Shown here: positions 22,393-31,391 of the stretch, in pieces
Layout of the letters: each line of letters starts with the position of its first letter
Numbering within the stretch: position 1 is the first letter of the stretch
DNA from: Candidatus Poribacteria bacterium
Lineage (GTDB): Bacteria; Poribacteria; WGA-4E; WGA-3G
Assembly (NCBI GenBank): GCA_021295735.1
Contig: JAGWBU010000008.1
Location: 1 to 56,902, forward strand
Reading direction: 5' to 3'
DNA length: 56,902 nt
Notes under the pieces: model-generated
Databases searched by the model: none
Told to the model about the DNA's origin: nothing
What the model saw: the letters and a program-made list of their open reading frames with translations, nothing else
Program-made: the position numbers and the translations under genes

Positions 22393-23958
22393 TTATACCG
22401 TATTCTCTAAAATCTTCGCAACATTCTCTGCGATGCGTTCTTCCATCTGGTGTGCCTCTGCGTTTAGAATTTCTAATTCCTCGTTCAGTTCTCCGAACCG
22501 TTGCGAAAAGTCAAAATCCTCAGTTTCTTGTGTTGCTACACCGACATACCGTCCGGGGTTTAAGCTCCATCCTTGTGCTTCAATTTCTTCTACTGTAGCA
22601 ACCTTACACAGACCGGGGACATCAACGTATTTCTCATCGGGGAATTTGTTTTTGAGGTATTCCTCGCTATCGTGTCTATTTTCAGGGGTTTCGTATCGGT
22701 AAAGGCGCGCTATGTTTGCCAAGAATTCCAGTTGCATAGGTGTGAATTCACGATGTGCCCGACTGACTTGATGATAAAGATGGCGCGCATCAATGAATAG
22801 GACTGTATTGTGTCTGTCGGTGTCCTGTTTGGATTTGTCAAAGAACCAGAGGGTACACGGCAGCGTTACAGTGTAGAAGAAATTTGAGGCAATGCTTATC
22901 ATCACATCAACAACACGAGATTCAATAATCTGTTTGCGTATTTCTAATTCCGAAGCGCGCGCGTCTGCAGCGGAGTTTGCCATTACAAAACCCGCTTTAC
23001 CTGTATCATTTAATGAGCTTAGAAACAACTGTATCCAAATATAATTAGCATTATCTACGCGCGGCATGCCGAAGGGAAATCGTGGATCATCTTTTATCCG
23101 TTCCATGTCTACTCTGTCCACATTAAAAGGTGGATTCGCCATCACAAAATCAAATTTACCTAAGGACTTATGCGGATCTTCATAATAACTATTGGCTTGC
23201 CTGATGTCCCCTTCATGTCCATGCACGGCAAGGTTCATCTTGCAGAGTCTGATAGTCTCATTCACCCGTTCAACACCATGAATGCTAATATGTCCCTGAT
23301 TACCGTTTTGTGTGTGATTCCGAATGAACTCCTCACTTTGAACGAACATGCCACCGGATCCACACGCGGGGTCAAGGATACGTCCGTGAAATGGTTGGAG
23401 TATTTCAACGATCAGTTTTACAAGTGATGTCGGCGTGAAGAACTCACCGCCTTTTTGCCCCTCACTCATAGCAAAATTACCGAGAAAGTATTCGTAGACT
23501 TTACCGAAGGCATCGCCTTCAATGTCCATCGAAATTTGTTCCATGATGCGTAGGAGTTCTATGAGGGTACTCTTTTCAAGGCGATTGTAGTTTTTGGGCA
23601 AAACGCCTTCGACCTGTTTGTTCTCATCTTCAATAGCTTTCATCGCATTGGAGATAGCTTGTCCAATGTTGTCACTTTCCGGTAAATTCAGCAAATGGTC
23701 GAAACGTGCAGTTTCTGGTAAATAAAAAGCACCTCTTGCTTGGAATTGTGTTCTTTCATCAATTCGTATCCGCGTTCCAGATGATGTTTCAAAGTTAAGT
23801 TCTTTTTGTACTTGTTTGAATTTATAGTCGGCGTATTTTAAAAAGATAAGTCCTAAGACTGGCGTAGAGTATTCAGAACCTTTGAGACTTGAATTGGCTC
23901 TTAATTCATCCGCAGCACTCCATAGTTTGTTTTCGATTTGAGTCAAGTTAGTATTCAT
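22393..23958 (-). CDS. hsdM: type I restriction enzyme, methyltransferase subunit M
   Basis: The 521-residue protein has an N-terminal HsdM_N helical domain (about 8-135) and an N6-adenine MTase domain with the SAM motif [10 protein letters not shown] (about 197) and the catalytic NPPF motif (ANPPFN, about 277). Length is normal. It methylates adenine within the site set by HsdS and, with HsdR, makes the restriction complex. It starts only 33 nt after lptD, with AAAGGA 12 nt before the ATG, so the R-M locus abuts the envelope operon directly. Confidence 0.93.
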   Translation of the reverse strand: MNTNLTQIENKLWSAADELRANSSLKGSEYSTPVLGLIFLKYADYKFKQVQKELNFETSSGTRIRIDERTQFQARGAFYLPETARFDHLLNLPESDNIGQAISNAMKAIEDENKQVEGVLPKNYNRLEKSTLIELLRIMEQISMDIEGDAFGKVYEYFLGNFAMSEGQKGGEFFTPTSLVKLIVEILQPFHGRILDPACGSGGMFVQSEEFIRNHTQNGNQGHISIHGVERVNETIRLCKMNLAVHGHEGDIRQANSYYEDPHKSLGKFDFVMANPPFNVDRVDMERIKDDPRFPFGMPRVDNANYIWIQLFLSSLNDTGKAGFVMANSAADARASELEIRKQIIESRVVDVMISIASNFFYTVTLPCTLWFFDKSKQDTDRHNTVLFIDARHLYHQVSRAHREFTPMQLEFLANIARLYRYETPENRHDSEEYLKNKFPDEKYVDVPGLCKVATVEEIEAQGWSLNPGRYVGVATQETEDFDFSQRFGELNEELEILNAEAHQMEERIAENVAKILENTV

Positions 23959-23991
23959 AGTTTATTATATTCCTTTGCATTTACAGCATCA

Positions 23992-26900
23992 TTAGAAGAA
24001 TGAACGACCAAGCGAATTTCCGCTACCAAATGCATTATATGGCACACCAGCAGGTAAGGTATGGAGTCCCCATGTGTCGGTAGTCGCGTCGTAACCGACG
24101 CCCATTGAAACTGCTGGTTCACCTATCAAGTTAACCTGAAATGTGAAATCTTGTCGGACGTTATCAAACGGAGGATCGCGTTTAATACCGACCCGACTCC
24201 ATGAAATTCGCAAGTTCCAATCGTGTAAATTGCGGTTAATACTAACCCGTTGTGAGTAAAATTGCCCTTCAATCGGATAATAGATGAGGCTAAAGTCAAA
24301 CTCAAGGTCTTTATTGAAACGATATCTACCATTAGCAGTAATTGAACGGGATGCACGTATAGAGGTATGTCGTTTACTGAAAGAATTTCCGACACTTACA
24401 TACCATTGTTGTCGTGTGTATCTGACATTGGTGCGTACTCCGACCATCTTGAATTGTTTACCATCATCAGGATGCGGATTTGGGTCATGCGTAAAACGAA
24501 CAGTCATATTTAGATTTCGACTTGGTAACGGAACAATCGTAAAATCACTTTCAATCGGTTCATATTTACGTCTATATAGCGATTCAAATTCTGTAAAATC
24601 AGCAGTAAGGCGGGTATCAAAGTAGAAGATGCGATGAGCAGACTGGCTGCGCCGGGTTTTAATTTCAATGTTCGTATTAAAGTTATAAGTTATTCTTTTT
24701 CGCTCATAGAAATAGGTGCTGGGACCAAATGGATAGAGATTGTTATTTTCATCAATAGGGGGTTGATAATCAAAAGTAAGCGAGGATTGCAGTTCATGAC
24801 GTAATTTTCGGACACCTGGTATGAATCTGGTATTGTAGATTCGGAAGAGCGTATTGGTAGCTTGCGCTCTCACACTGTAAACTCCACGTATAATGTTTCT
24901 ATTTTTGTCTTGGTCTTTGGCGTGCCAGATAGCGTTTGTGTTTAAACTTGCATTTAATTTCAACTCGCGTAAAGGGGTAATAAATACGTTTGCTTGCTTG
25001 CGTAGGTCAAACCCTAAGTCAAGAGTCTGAAGAAAAACGTTATTTTCTTCACCGTGTTTACTTCGATAGGTTTGTCTATAGAAGTTTCCGAACTCAATAT
25101 CCATATCGAAGCTGGTATCTTCAAGTGTTGGAAAAGCGAGAAGTGAGAGGAAAGGCTTATCGGATTTTACTTTTTCGGCTACGAATACCATGCCATCGTT
25201 GATTGTTTCAAAGACTGGGAGTCTGCTAAACCGCATTCGTGAAAAGTTAAGCGTAAATTGCGGCAGTTTTTGGAGCGCAGTCGTCCCTTGACCTGAAAAA
25301 TCTTGAACGTGTCGTACTTCAAGCCTACTGGTAATATCACCGATGGTTTCTCGTGAATATGTTAGATTTCCATCTTCGTCAACGTCTTTTTCACTCGCTG
25401 CAGACAGGGCAGAGCCATACGTAATTATTCCAAAAGAATTAAGTGTGGATTCATTTTGGAGCTTTAAATCCTTTTTGTAGGTATGAGCGCGCCACTCAGT
25501 TCGTCCAACAAAACTCAGTGGGCGTCGTCCTGCCTGTCGACTATCCCAAGGTGTATAGAAGGATTGCCTGTGTCCCCACCGCATATTCCAACGTCTACCG
25601 ATTCGAGATGCGTCCTGTCTGCTAAAGGAGTATTCATCTGCACCGTAAAAATAAAAATCACCGCGATAGGTGCGTTTCTTATCAACCTTAATAAGACGAA
25701 ATGATTTTTTTGTGTTAATTACGCGGCTATATTCTCCAGCATATAGATTTTGTGCTTCTGATGCGACCTGCCGCGGATCTTCCCACCGTCCGCGATATCC
25801 GTGTTTTTTGTAGACTTCAAACTCTTCCTCTTCTTCATCCGTAGTATTTTCCTGTTCAGTGGTTTCATCTTCAACTGTTTCTACTTGAGTAGAGGTTTTA
25901 CTTCCATCATTTTCGTTTTCTATAGGTGGCGGCATACTTTCTGCATCACTGGTATCTTTAGTTTTATCGGAAGTGGTTGTTTTTCCGTCTTTGCTGGGTG
26001 TTGCTAATACCTCTGCTTCAAAAGTTTTCCATTCCGATTCAAACTGTTCGGCGAGTTCCTCAAATGTAGGTGTTTTCTCTTTTTTGACTAATTGGAAGAT
26101 GTAAAGACCTTCCGGTGAAAAAACAGGGCGGCGTTCGGTAATATCCCCAGCTTTTTCCAAACGTCGGACAGAATATCGCCACCCAGAATCCATCTCGTTA
26201 AGGGGTAGTCCATTACCTTCATTAATTTCAGACAATTTTGCCTCAGTAAATTCAGCGGCAAGTTGTTCAAATGTTTCGCCAGCGAGTGCGCGTTCGTGAA
26301 TTTTTTCAGCGGTTTCACGAACTTCATCTTGTGTTTGTGTGCTTGCAGTTATGGCAATATCAATACGGCGGAGTTTGATCTCACGTTCACCATAGATGTC
26401 AAGCACACGCTCAGCTTTGAGAACATGGAAAGCAGATTCAGTTTTTAAAACGCTGCTAATTTCACCTTCCTTAAGAGCAAACGCTGCTTCTTCCATGATC
26501 GGATCAAGTATCGGTTTCCCTTCTTCATCTGTCTCGCCTCGTGCAAGGTATCCCATATCGCCACCATCGTAACGCGTCTCTGAGTGGTTAGATTCATTTT
26601 GAGCGAGTTGTGAAAAGTCGGCATTTTCATCATTGAGTTGCTTGAGGATACTTTCGGCTTTTTCTTTTGCCCGGTTAGTATCTTCGTCATTGATTTTATA
26701 TTCCAGAAAGAGTTGTTTTAGCCAATATCTATCGTAATCCCCTTCAAGCCGATCATATATCTCTTTCGCTTTTTCTTGCAGTTTTGTACGTTGGGCAGGC
26801 GTAGCATTAGGTGGCAGTGGAATATGAATTTCGCGAAACTGCGTATCACTAAAGCGGTATTTTCCCTCAAATCCGAATCCTTGACCCCTTCGTGCGCTCC

Positions 26901-27729
26901 TGTCATATATTAACGCCCCGTCGTACCGTCTTTTACGTGCTATAGGTAAGATGATACCAATGTTAGGGCCTTGGTAGCTATCTGTGCCAACCCTGACAAT
27001 AATTTTTGCTACCTTGCCTTTACGTAAATCGCGCCGAATGGCGGGAAAATAGAAAAGAGGAACACCACCGATATGCAAAACAATGTTTTTTGCAATCATT
27101 TCTTCATTCATTCGGACAATCACTTCAGAGACGCTAAAATGGTAGTGGGGATATTTCAGGGAGCAGGTCGTTAGTGTCCCACCGCGGATATAAGATCTTT
27201 TGTCCTCTATTTTGAAAATTTCACTTCCACCGAAGTACCACGGATCGCTAAACGTATAGCCGTTTCGAGCAATTCCTTTTTTGGTTTCAAGGTTAAAAAC
27301 AAGTTCATCAGAATAAGTCTCCTCATTACCTACTTTAAGATACACGTTCCCCGAAGCACGCATTAAATTATCATTGAAATCTGCCCACACGTGGTCTGCT
27401 CGCAACACGACATCTTCATATTTGATGAGGGCATCTCCATGAATTTGAACAAAGTTATCTTGTAAAATGACTTTCTTTCCATCTCCGATGACTGTGTCTG
27501 GCGCAGGAGTCATCGTTTCAGGATTTAGGACTTCTTTTATGGAATTGGAAGTTTTATTCGCATCCTGGGTATTAGTTTCTTCCAAAACTTCCGGTGCTGA
27601 GGTCTCTGGAACTTGCGCACTGCTCCACTGTAGCGGGGAAAATAGACAAGTAAAAAGAACGATTGCCAACTGTATGACACGTAGAAATCCGTTAATGGGG
27701 TGTTTTTTCTCGATTATTGTGTGGGCCAT
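23992..27729 (-). CDS. lptD: LptD-like LPS-assembly outer-membrane protein with inserted parvulin-type domains
   Basis: The protein is about 1245 residues from ATG 27729, against about 780 in E. coli. Order: signal sequence (about 1-40), an OstA/LptA-like beta-jellyroll (about 85-165), then the start of the LptD barrel domain (GGVPLFYFPAIRRD, about 225, to GFEGKYRFSDTQ). About 380-400 residues with PPIC features follow: NADFSQLAQNESNH, GGDMGYLARGE, FALKEGEISSVLKTESAFHV, a second degenerate copy (GETFEQLAAEFTEA...GLYIFQLVKKE) and an acidic linker. The barrel resumes near residue 690 (GDFYFYGADEYSF, RWGHRQSFYTPWD). An upstream extension to 27897 runs through a palindromic repeat and a -10 site and is not used. 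It should insert lipopolysaccharide into the outer leaflet. Confidence 0.8.
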   Translation of the reverse strand: MAHTIIEKKHPINGFLRVIQLAIVLFTCLFSPLQWSSAQVPETSAPEVLEETNTQDANKTSNSIKEVLNPETMTPAPDTVIGDGKKVILQDNFVQIHGDALIKYEDVVLRADHVWADFNDNLMRASGNVYLKVGNEETYSDELVFNLETKKGIARNGYTFSDPWYFGGSEIFKIEDKRSYIRGGTLTTCSLKYPHYHFSVSEVIVRMNEEMIAKNIVLHIGGVPLFYFPAIRRDLRKGKVAKIIVRVGTDSYQGPNIGIILPIARKRRYDGALIYDRSARRGQGFGFEGKYRFSDTQFREIHIPLPPNATPAQRTKLQEKAKEIYDRLEGDYDRYWLKQLFLEYKINDEDTNRAKEKAESILKQLNDENADFSQLAQNESNHSETRYDGGDMGYLARGETDEEGKPILDPIMEEAAFALKEGEISSVLKTESAFHVLKAERVLDIYGEREIKLRRIDIAITASTQTQDEVRETAEKIHERALAGETFEQLAAEFTEAKLSEINEGNGLPLNEMDSGWRYSVRRLEKAGDITERRPVFSPEGLYIFQLVKKEKTPTFEELAEQFESEWKTFEAEVLATPSKDGKTTTSDKTKDTSDAESMPPPIENENDGSKTSTQVETVEDETTEQENTTDEEEEEFEVYKKHGYRGRWEDPRQVASEAQNLYAGEYSRVINTKKSFRLIKVDKKRTYRGDFYFYGADEYSFSRQDASRIGRRWNMRWGHRQSFYTPWDSRQAGRRPLSFVGRTEWRAHTYKKDLKLQNESTLNSFGIITYGSALSAASEKDVDEDGNLTYSRETIGDITSRLEVRHVQDFSGQGTTALQKLPQFTLNFSRMRFSRLPVFETINDGMVFVAEKVKSDKPFLSLLAFPTLEDTSFDMDIEFGNFYRQTYRSKHGEENNVFLQTLDLGFDLRKQANVFITPLRELKLNASLNTNAIWHAKDQDKNRNIIRGVYSVRAQATNTLFRIYNTRFIPGVRKLRHELQSSLTFDYQPPIDENNNLYPFGPSTYFYERKRITYNFNTNIEIKTRRSQSAHRIFYFDTRLTADFTEFESLYRRKYEPIESDFTIVPLPSRNLNMTVRFTHDPNPHPDDGKQFKMVGVRTNVRYTRQQWYVSVGNSFSKRHTSIRASRSITANGRYRFNKDLEFDFSLIYYPIEGQFYSQRVSINRNLHDWNLRISWSRVGIKRDPPFDNVRQDFTFQVNLIGEPAVSMGVGYDATTDTWGLHTLPAGVPYNAFGSGNSLGRSFF

Positions 27730-27771
27730 TGAAAGTTTCTGCAGCAACATTACTATGGGTTGAGTAATTTT

Positions 27772-27777
27772 ATTATA
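27772..27777 (-). promoter_or_regulatory. possible -10 element before lptD
   Basis: TATAAT on the minus strand, 42 nt before ATG 27729. No good -35 is present at the right distance (TAGACA is only 14 bp away), so this is weak; lptD may depend on the upstream operon promoter. Confidence 0.3.
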
Positions 27778-27806
27778 GGAAAGCTTGTAATTGTCTATAT
27801 GCTGCG

Positions 27807-27833
27807 GTAGGCGCGGTTTCAAACCGCGCCTAC
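27807..27833. repeat. perfect palindrome with 13-bp arms
   Basis: GTAGGCGCGGTTT / AAACCGCGCCTAC around a single C, between the SurA-like gene and lptD. No T-run follows on either strand, so it is not a simple terminator. It is similar in design to the palindrome at 37217-37237 and probably belongs to a dispersed genomic repeat family. Confidence 0.8.
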
Positions 27834-27923
27834 GAGAAGGTGTCCACATATTTTTGGATTTGGCTATGATAGGTAAAATATCTTCGTTCTTCTTCACAAG
27901 TCTTTGTTCAAACGAATCACATG

Positions 27924-29255
27924 TTATTTGTCTTTAGCATCAGGTGTTGGCACCGCGTCCTGTTTGATTTTGATATAGGCGTTTTCAAGGAGCGAGTCCG
28001 TATAAGCAGCATATTCTTTTTCAAAAAGTTGCTGACGTAGAATACCGATAATTTGCTGCTTCTCTTGCTGAGTCAACTCAGGCGTTTTGCGATCATCAAC
28101 TTTGTAAATATAAAGACCAACTTCGGTTTCAAGCGGCTTGCTATATTTTCCAACCTCAAGAGATTGGACGGCTTCCCGAATTTTTGGATTTAACTCAGTT
28201 AGGGTATGAACCCCAAAGTCGCCACCTTTTTCGCGAGTTTCCATATCATCAGAATGTTCTTTAGCAATGGCAATGAAATTTTCCCCTGCTTCCAATTTTT
28301 GTGTAATTTCCGTCGCTCGTTCACGCGCAGCCTGTAAAGTCTCCTCGCTGAATAGGAATGGAACAGTCAAATGTCGAAACGAAATTTTCTCATCAGTTCG
28401 AGTTTCAACTATGAAAACATGGATGCCATCAGACGTTTCAGTTGCTTCGCTGACTTCCCCTGCTTTGAGTTTGGCGAGGACAGTCAAGAACGCATCGGGA
28501 AGTGAAAGTATTTCAGATGGAGTAGTCTCAACAAGAGACCCTGCTTCAGCATTTAAATTATGTTTTGAGGCGATGCGGCGCGCTATACCTTCAAATTGTG
28601 TTTTATCTGATTGTATTTCTTTAAGTGCTTGAGTCACTTCGTCAGATGCAATTTTTCGGTCAACTTCTGTTGGTTTAAAAGCAATGAATATATGTCGCAA
28701 ACTAACTCTATCAGCTTTAGTTGGAAGTTGGTCTCGGTTTTCTTCAAAAAATTTTTGAATATCACTATCGCGCACTTGGAGCCTTGGTAAGATTCTCCCC
28801 ATAACCAGTTTTTCTGTCATCAGATTCCGTTGAATTTGTTCACGAAATGCTATAACGGTGAGTCCGTCTTGGTTAAGCAGTCGTTTAAACTCATCGTCTG
28901 TTGCAATCTGGTACTTCGTTTTAAAATTTTGGATATATTCCTCAATCTCAGCATCAGGAACTTGGATTTTCAGCGTTAGGGCAGCTTCCACCAATAACTT
29001 TTGCCGAATAAGTCTGTCGAGTGTTTGAGCACGCTCCTTTTCAGCTTCTTTAAGTGCTTCAGTTTCGGTGTATCGGTGAATTTGCTGGAGTTCAAATGCA
29101 TATTGCTTAACCAAGGTGTCAAGTTGTCGTTTGGTGATAACATCATCGTTAACATAGGCGATTATTTCATCAAATATCTTCGCGATAGTAGGTGTAACGC
29201 CGCTGTAGATGAGAAGCACAATTAGCAGCACAATAACAACTGTTTTGGGTTTCAT
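27924..29255 (-). CDS. SurA-like periplasmic peptidyl-prolyl isomerase/chaperone
   Basis: The protein is 443 residues from ATG 29255. A signal peptide (MKPKTVVIVLLIVLLIYSG...IAKI) is followed by a SurA_N chaperone domain (about 30-150: IIAYVNDDVITKRQLD, LIRQKLLVEAALTLKIQVPD) and two PPIC domains (about 175-280 and 285-390; the second has RHLTVPF...GENFIAIAKEHSDD and EKGGDFGVHTLTEL). The frame extends to 29333, but GGAGG 6 nt before ATG 29255 and the signal peptide decide the start. SurA proteins escort beta-barrel proteins to the BAM complex and are known to be critical for LptD. Here the gene lies directly upstream of lptD. Confidence 0.88.
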   Translation of the reverse strand: MKPKTVVIVLLIVLLIYSGVTPTIAKIFDEIIAYVNDDVITKRQLDTLVKQYAFELQQIHRYTETEALKEAEKERAQTLDRLIRQKLLVEAALTLKIQVPDAEIEEYIQNFKTKYQIATDDEFKRLLNQDGLTVIAFREQIQRNLMTEKLVMGRILPRLQVRDSDIQKFFEENRDQLPTKADRVSLRHIFIAFKPTEVDRKIASDEVTQALKEIQSDKTQFEGIARRIASKHNLNAEAGSLVETTPSEILSLPDAFLTVLAKLKAGEVSEATETSDGIHVFIVETRTDEKISFRHLTVPFLFSEETLQAARERATEITQKLEAGENFIAIAKEHSDDMETREKGGDFGVHTLTELNPKIREAVQSLEVGKYSKPLETEVGLYIYKVDDRKTPELTQQEKQQIIGILRQQLFEKEYAAYTDSLLENAYIKIKQDAVPTPDAKDK

Positions 29256-29292
29256 AAAGTGCCTCCAATTTTGAGAGTCTATAAAAGTAAGA

Positions 29293-29317
29293 CGGGCGGT
29301 TAGTGTGGTGCCGCCCG
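29293..29317. other. intercistronic GC-rich hairpin
   Basis: CGGGCGG/CCGCCCG (7-bp stem, 11-nt loop) lies between the second parvulin gene and the SurA-like gene. No U-run follows, so it may be an mRNA-processing or stability element rather than a terminator. Confidence 0.5.
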
Positions 29318-29345
29318 TACTATCTGACATCACTTCGTTGAGAAT

Positions 29346-30320
29346 CTATTCCTCAGGTGATGTCTGTTCGGATGGATTCTCAGATTCCTCTTCAGGAGGT
29401 TTATCCTCCGGAATGCGGTCAATAAAGGTTTTTACTTCGGCACGTTCCCGGAGTTGCGAGATCCACGCATTCATCAGGGCATCCCGACGTTCTCGTTCAA
29501 CTTTTCTTATTACGTTTTTACGCACATCCTCTTCACTAAAGGGTCTCTGATGTGCATCCCTCCCATCTTCTTTACGGAACATCATATAGTATTTTTCACC
29601 TTGCACTTCAACTTCAATGACTGATGGATGGAGTGAACCAACTTCTGCACTGAAGGCAGCATCCATAAACGGTTCTGTTCCCGGCGGATAAGAGTTTTTG
29701 CTAATATAGTCAGTGTCACCAGGGGATGCAGGATTAGCACCAGGCCCCACCAATTCACCTCTATCAGACAGCTCTTGCGCGACAACTGCAATGTCTTTAC
29801 CTGCTTTGATTTCAGCAAAAACTTCATCGGCGCGTTCTTTATCCAGAAGCGTGAGGCACAATAATCGGACTTGTTCCGGACGGACGTAATCCTCTTTATG
29901 CGTATCATAATATGCCTGATAATCATCTTCTGACAAGATAAGTTTGCTGTCAACTTCGCGTTCCGTGATCCTATCAATCATTAAATCGTGAAGATAATCC
30001 TTGACCTTTTTGAGAATTTCCTGATCTTCGTTGAGTTTCCGGTCTTTGGCAAGACAAAGGATTAAACGGCTTTCAGCCATGAGGGTCATGTATTCTTCAA
30101 GCCCCTCTTTGTCTTGATATTGACGTTGTTTGTATTCAGGAAGTTCGCTGATTTCCTGCATCATTTCTTCAAGTGTGATTCGCTGTTTCCCGTCCCACTC
30201 AAATTCAGCGATGACAGTTCCATCTGCACCAATTGCTTTGTCGCCACAACTATATAAGAACGGAAGTGCGGCAAGAATAGGGAGTAATAAGATGAAGCGG
30301 ATATAAGTATATTTTTTCAT
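29346..30320 (-). CDS. parvulin-like peptidyl-prolyl isomerase lipoprotein
   Basis: The 324-residue protein has a lipoprotein signal (FLYSC, Cys about 25), a SurA_N-like helical domain (about 45-130: SELPEYKQRQYQDKEGLEEY, ESRLILCLAKDRKL) and a PPIC-like domain (about 140-260, with DKERADEVFAEIKAGKDIAV and AFSAEVGSLHPSVIEVEVQG). The C-terminus is acidic. It shares architecture with the next gene upstream (30354-31331), so the two are likely tandem paralogues. The role is inferred as a membrane-tethered periplasmic folding factor for outer-membrane proteins. Shine-Dalgarno GGAGG lies 11 nt upstream. Confidence 0.8.
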   Translation of the reverse strand: MKKYTYIRFILLLPILAALPFLYSCGDKAIGADGTVIAEFEWDGKQRITLEEMMQEISELPEYKQRQYQDKEGLEEYMTLMAESRLILCLAKDRKLNEDQEILKKVKDYLHDLMIDRITEREVDSKLILSEDDYQAYYDTHKEDYVRPEQVRLLCLTLLDKERADEVFAEIKAGKDIAVVAQELSDRGELVGPGANPASPGDTDYISKNSYPPGTEPFMDAAFSAEVGSLHPSVIEVEVQGEKYYMMFRKEDGRDAHQRPFSEEDVRKNVIRKVERERRDALMNAWISQLRERAEVKTFIDRIPEDKPPEEESENPSEQTSPEE

Positions 30321-30353
30321 TAATGCTACCTCCTTTAAGGTAATGCTACGGAA

Positions 30354-31331
30354 CTACTCCTCAGACGTATCGGATTTCTCTTCCGCTGTTTCTGGCTGGA
30401 CCAGAGCAGGAATGTTCTCAGGGTAAGTTTTTAGTTTCGCTACCAGAGAGATTTCTTCAACCCATTCAAGAATGCGGGCGCGTTTCTTCTCTCGTTGAAC
30501 TTTCCGTTCAATGTCGGATTTGACTTCCTCAAATTCCTTTTGGCGTTCTGGTTGATGTTCCTCTTTACGGAAAATGAGGTAATATGTTGTATCATTGACA
30601 TCCGTTTCAAAAACGGAATCGGTCATATCTCCGATTTCCATTTCAAAAACTTCCTCAATAAATTCAGACCAACTCTGCGGTGCACTTTTGCCAAAGAAGA
30701 ATGTATTACCAGGATCCTCTTCACTTGCACTGCCAGGGCCATTCGCCAATTTCTTTTCCTCAAAAAGTTTCTTTGCCATCTCAACGATGTCTGTTCCAGC
30801 TTTAATCTGATCCAAAGTTTCATTAGCTAAGTCTTCATCATCAAGAGTAATGCAGGTGGCGCGCACTTTTGCTTCTTCAATGTATTCACTTTTGTGTTCA
30901 TCATAGAATGCCATGAGGTCATCATCAGTATAAGTCGCCTTAGCATCAACTTCCGCTTCAGTGAGCTTTTCTACCATGAGTTGATGGGTATAATCATCTA
31001 ATTTTTGGAGATGTTCGAGGAGTTTATCAAAGCCAGCATCTGTAGCTTGAAGCAGTTTGAGTCTTTCATCGATATAATCCTCTAAGTATTCTGCTTTCCC
31101 CGCTTTAGTAGCATAATTTCGCTGGCGGTAGGTTGGCAATTCAGCAATAGCTGCTTCCAATTCAGCAAGAGAAATTTGGTGAAGTTCACCACCCCACTTG
31201 TACTCTGCTATAATGATTTGGCTATTGTCAACCTGTTCTTCAGCAGATTTGTGGTTGTCGGAGCGGACAAGAGACCAAGTGAGCAGACAGGTTGCAACAA
31301 CTGCTGCCACAACAATAATAGATTTTTTCAC
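30354..31331 (-). CDS. parvulin-like peptidyl-prolyl isomerase, paralogue of the next gene
   Basis: The 325-residue protein has an N-terminal hydrophobic segment (about 4-22), with no clear lipobox. It has a SurA_N-like domain (about 40-130: AELPTYRQRNYATKAGKAEY, YIDERLKLLQATDAG) and a degenerate PPIC domain (about 145-260: EDLANETLDQIKAGTDIVEM). The acidic C-terminus (TAEEKSDTSEE) mirrors the paralogue. The parvulin active-site residues are poorly conserved, so chaperone function may outweigh isomerase activity. It lies 60 nt after mfd and 33 nt before the paralogue. Confidence 0.75.
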   Translation of the reverse strand: MKKSIIVVAAVVATCLLTWSLVRSDNHKSAEEQVDNSQIIIAEYKWGGELHQISLAELEAAIAELPTYRQRNYATKAGKAEYLEDYIDERLKLLQATDAGFDKLLEHLQKLDDYTHQLMVEKLTEAEVDAKATYTDDDLMAFYDEHKSEYIEEAKVRATCITLDDEDLANETLDQIKAGTDIVEMAKKLFEEKKLANGPGSASEEDPGNTFFFGKSAPQSWSEFIEEVFEMEIGDMTDSVFETDVNDTTYYLIFRKEEHQPERQKEFEEVKSDIERKVQREKKRARILEWVEEISLVAKLKTYPENIPALVQPETAEEKSDTSEE

Positions 31332-31391
31332 TTTGGAATTCTCCTTTCAATTTTGCTGAGGTGTTATTATACCTCACGCATATAAAATAGT

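Noticed and set aside
10937-23958. Prophage or integrative element
   Set aside because: No integrase, capsid, tail or conjugation genes and no flanking tRNA or att repeats are visible.
27807-27833. Rho-independent terminator between the SurA-like gene and lptD
   Set aside because: Strong stem but no U-run on either strand; better explained as a dispersed palindrome.
27730-27897. N-terminal extension of lptD
   Set aside because: It is translated from a palindromic repeat and a TATAAT site; the signal sequence starts at the inner ATG.
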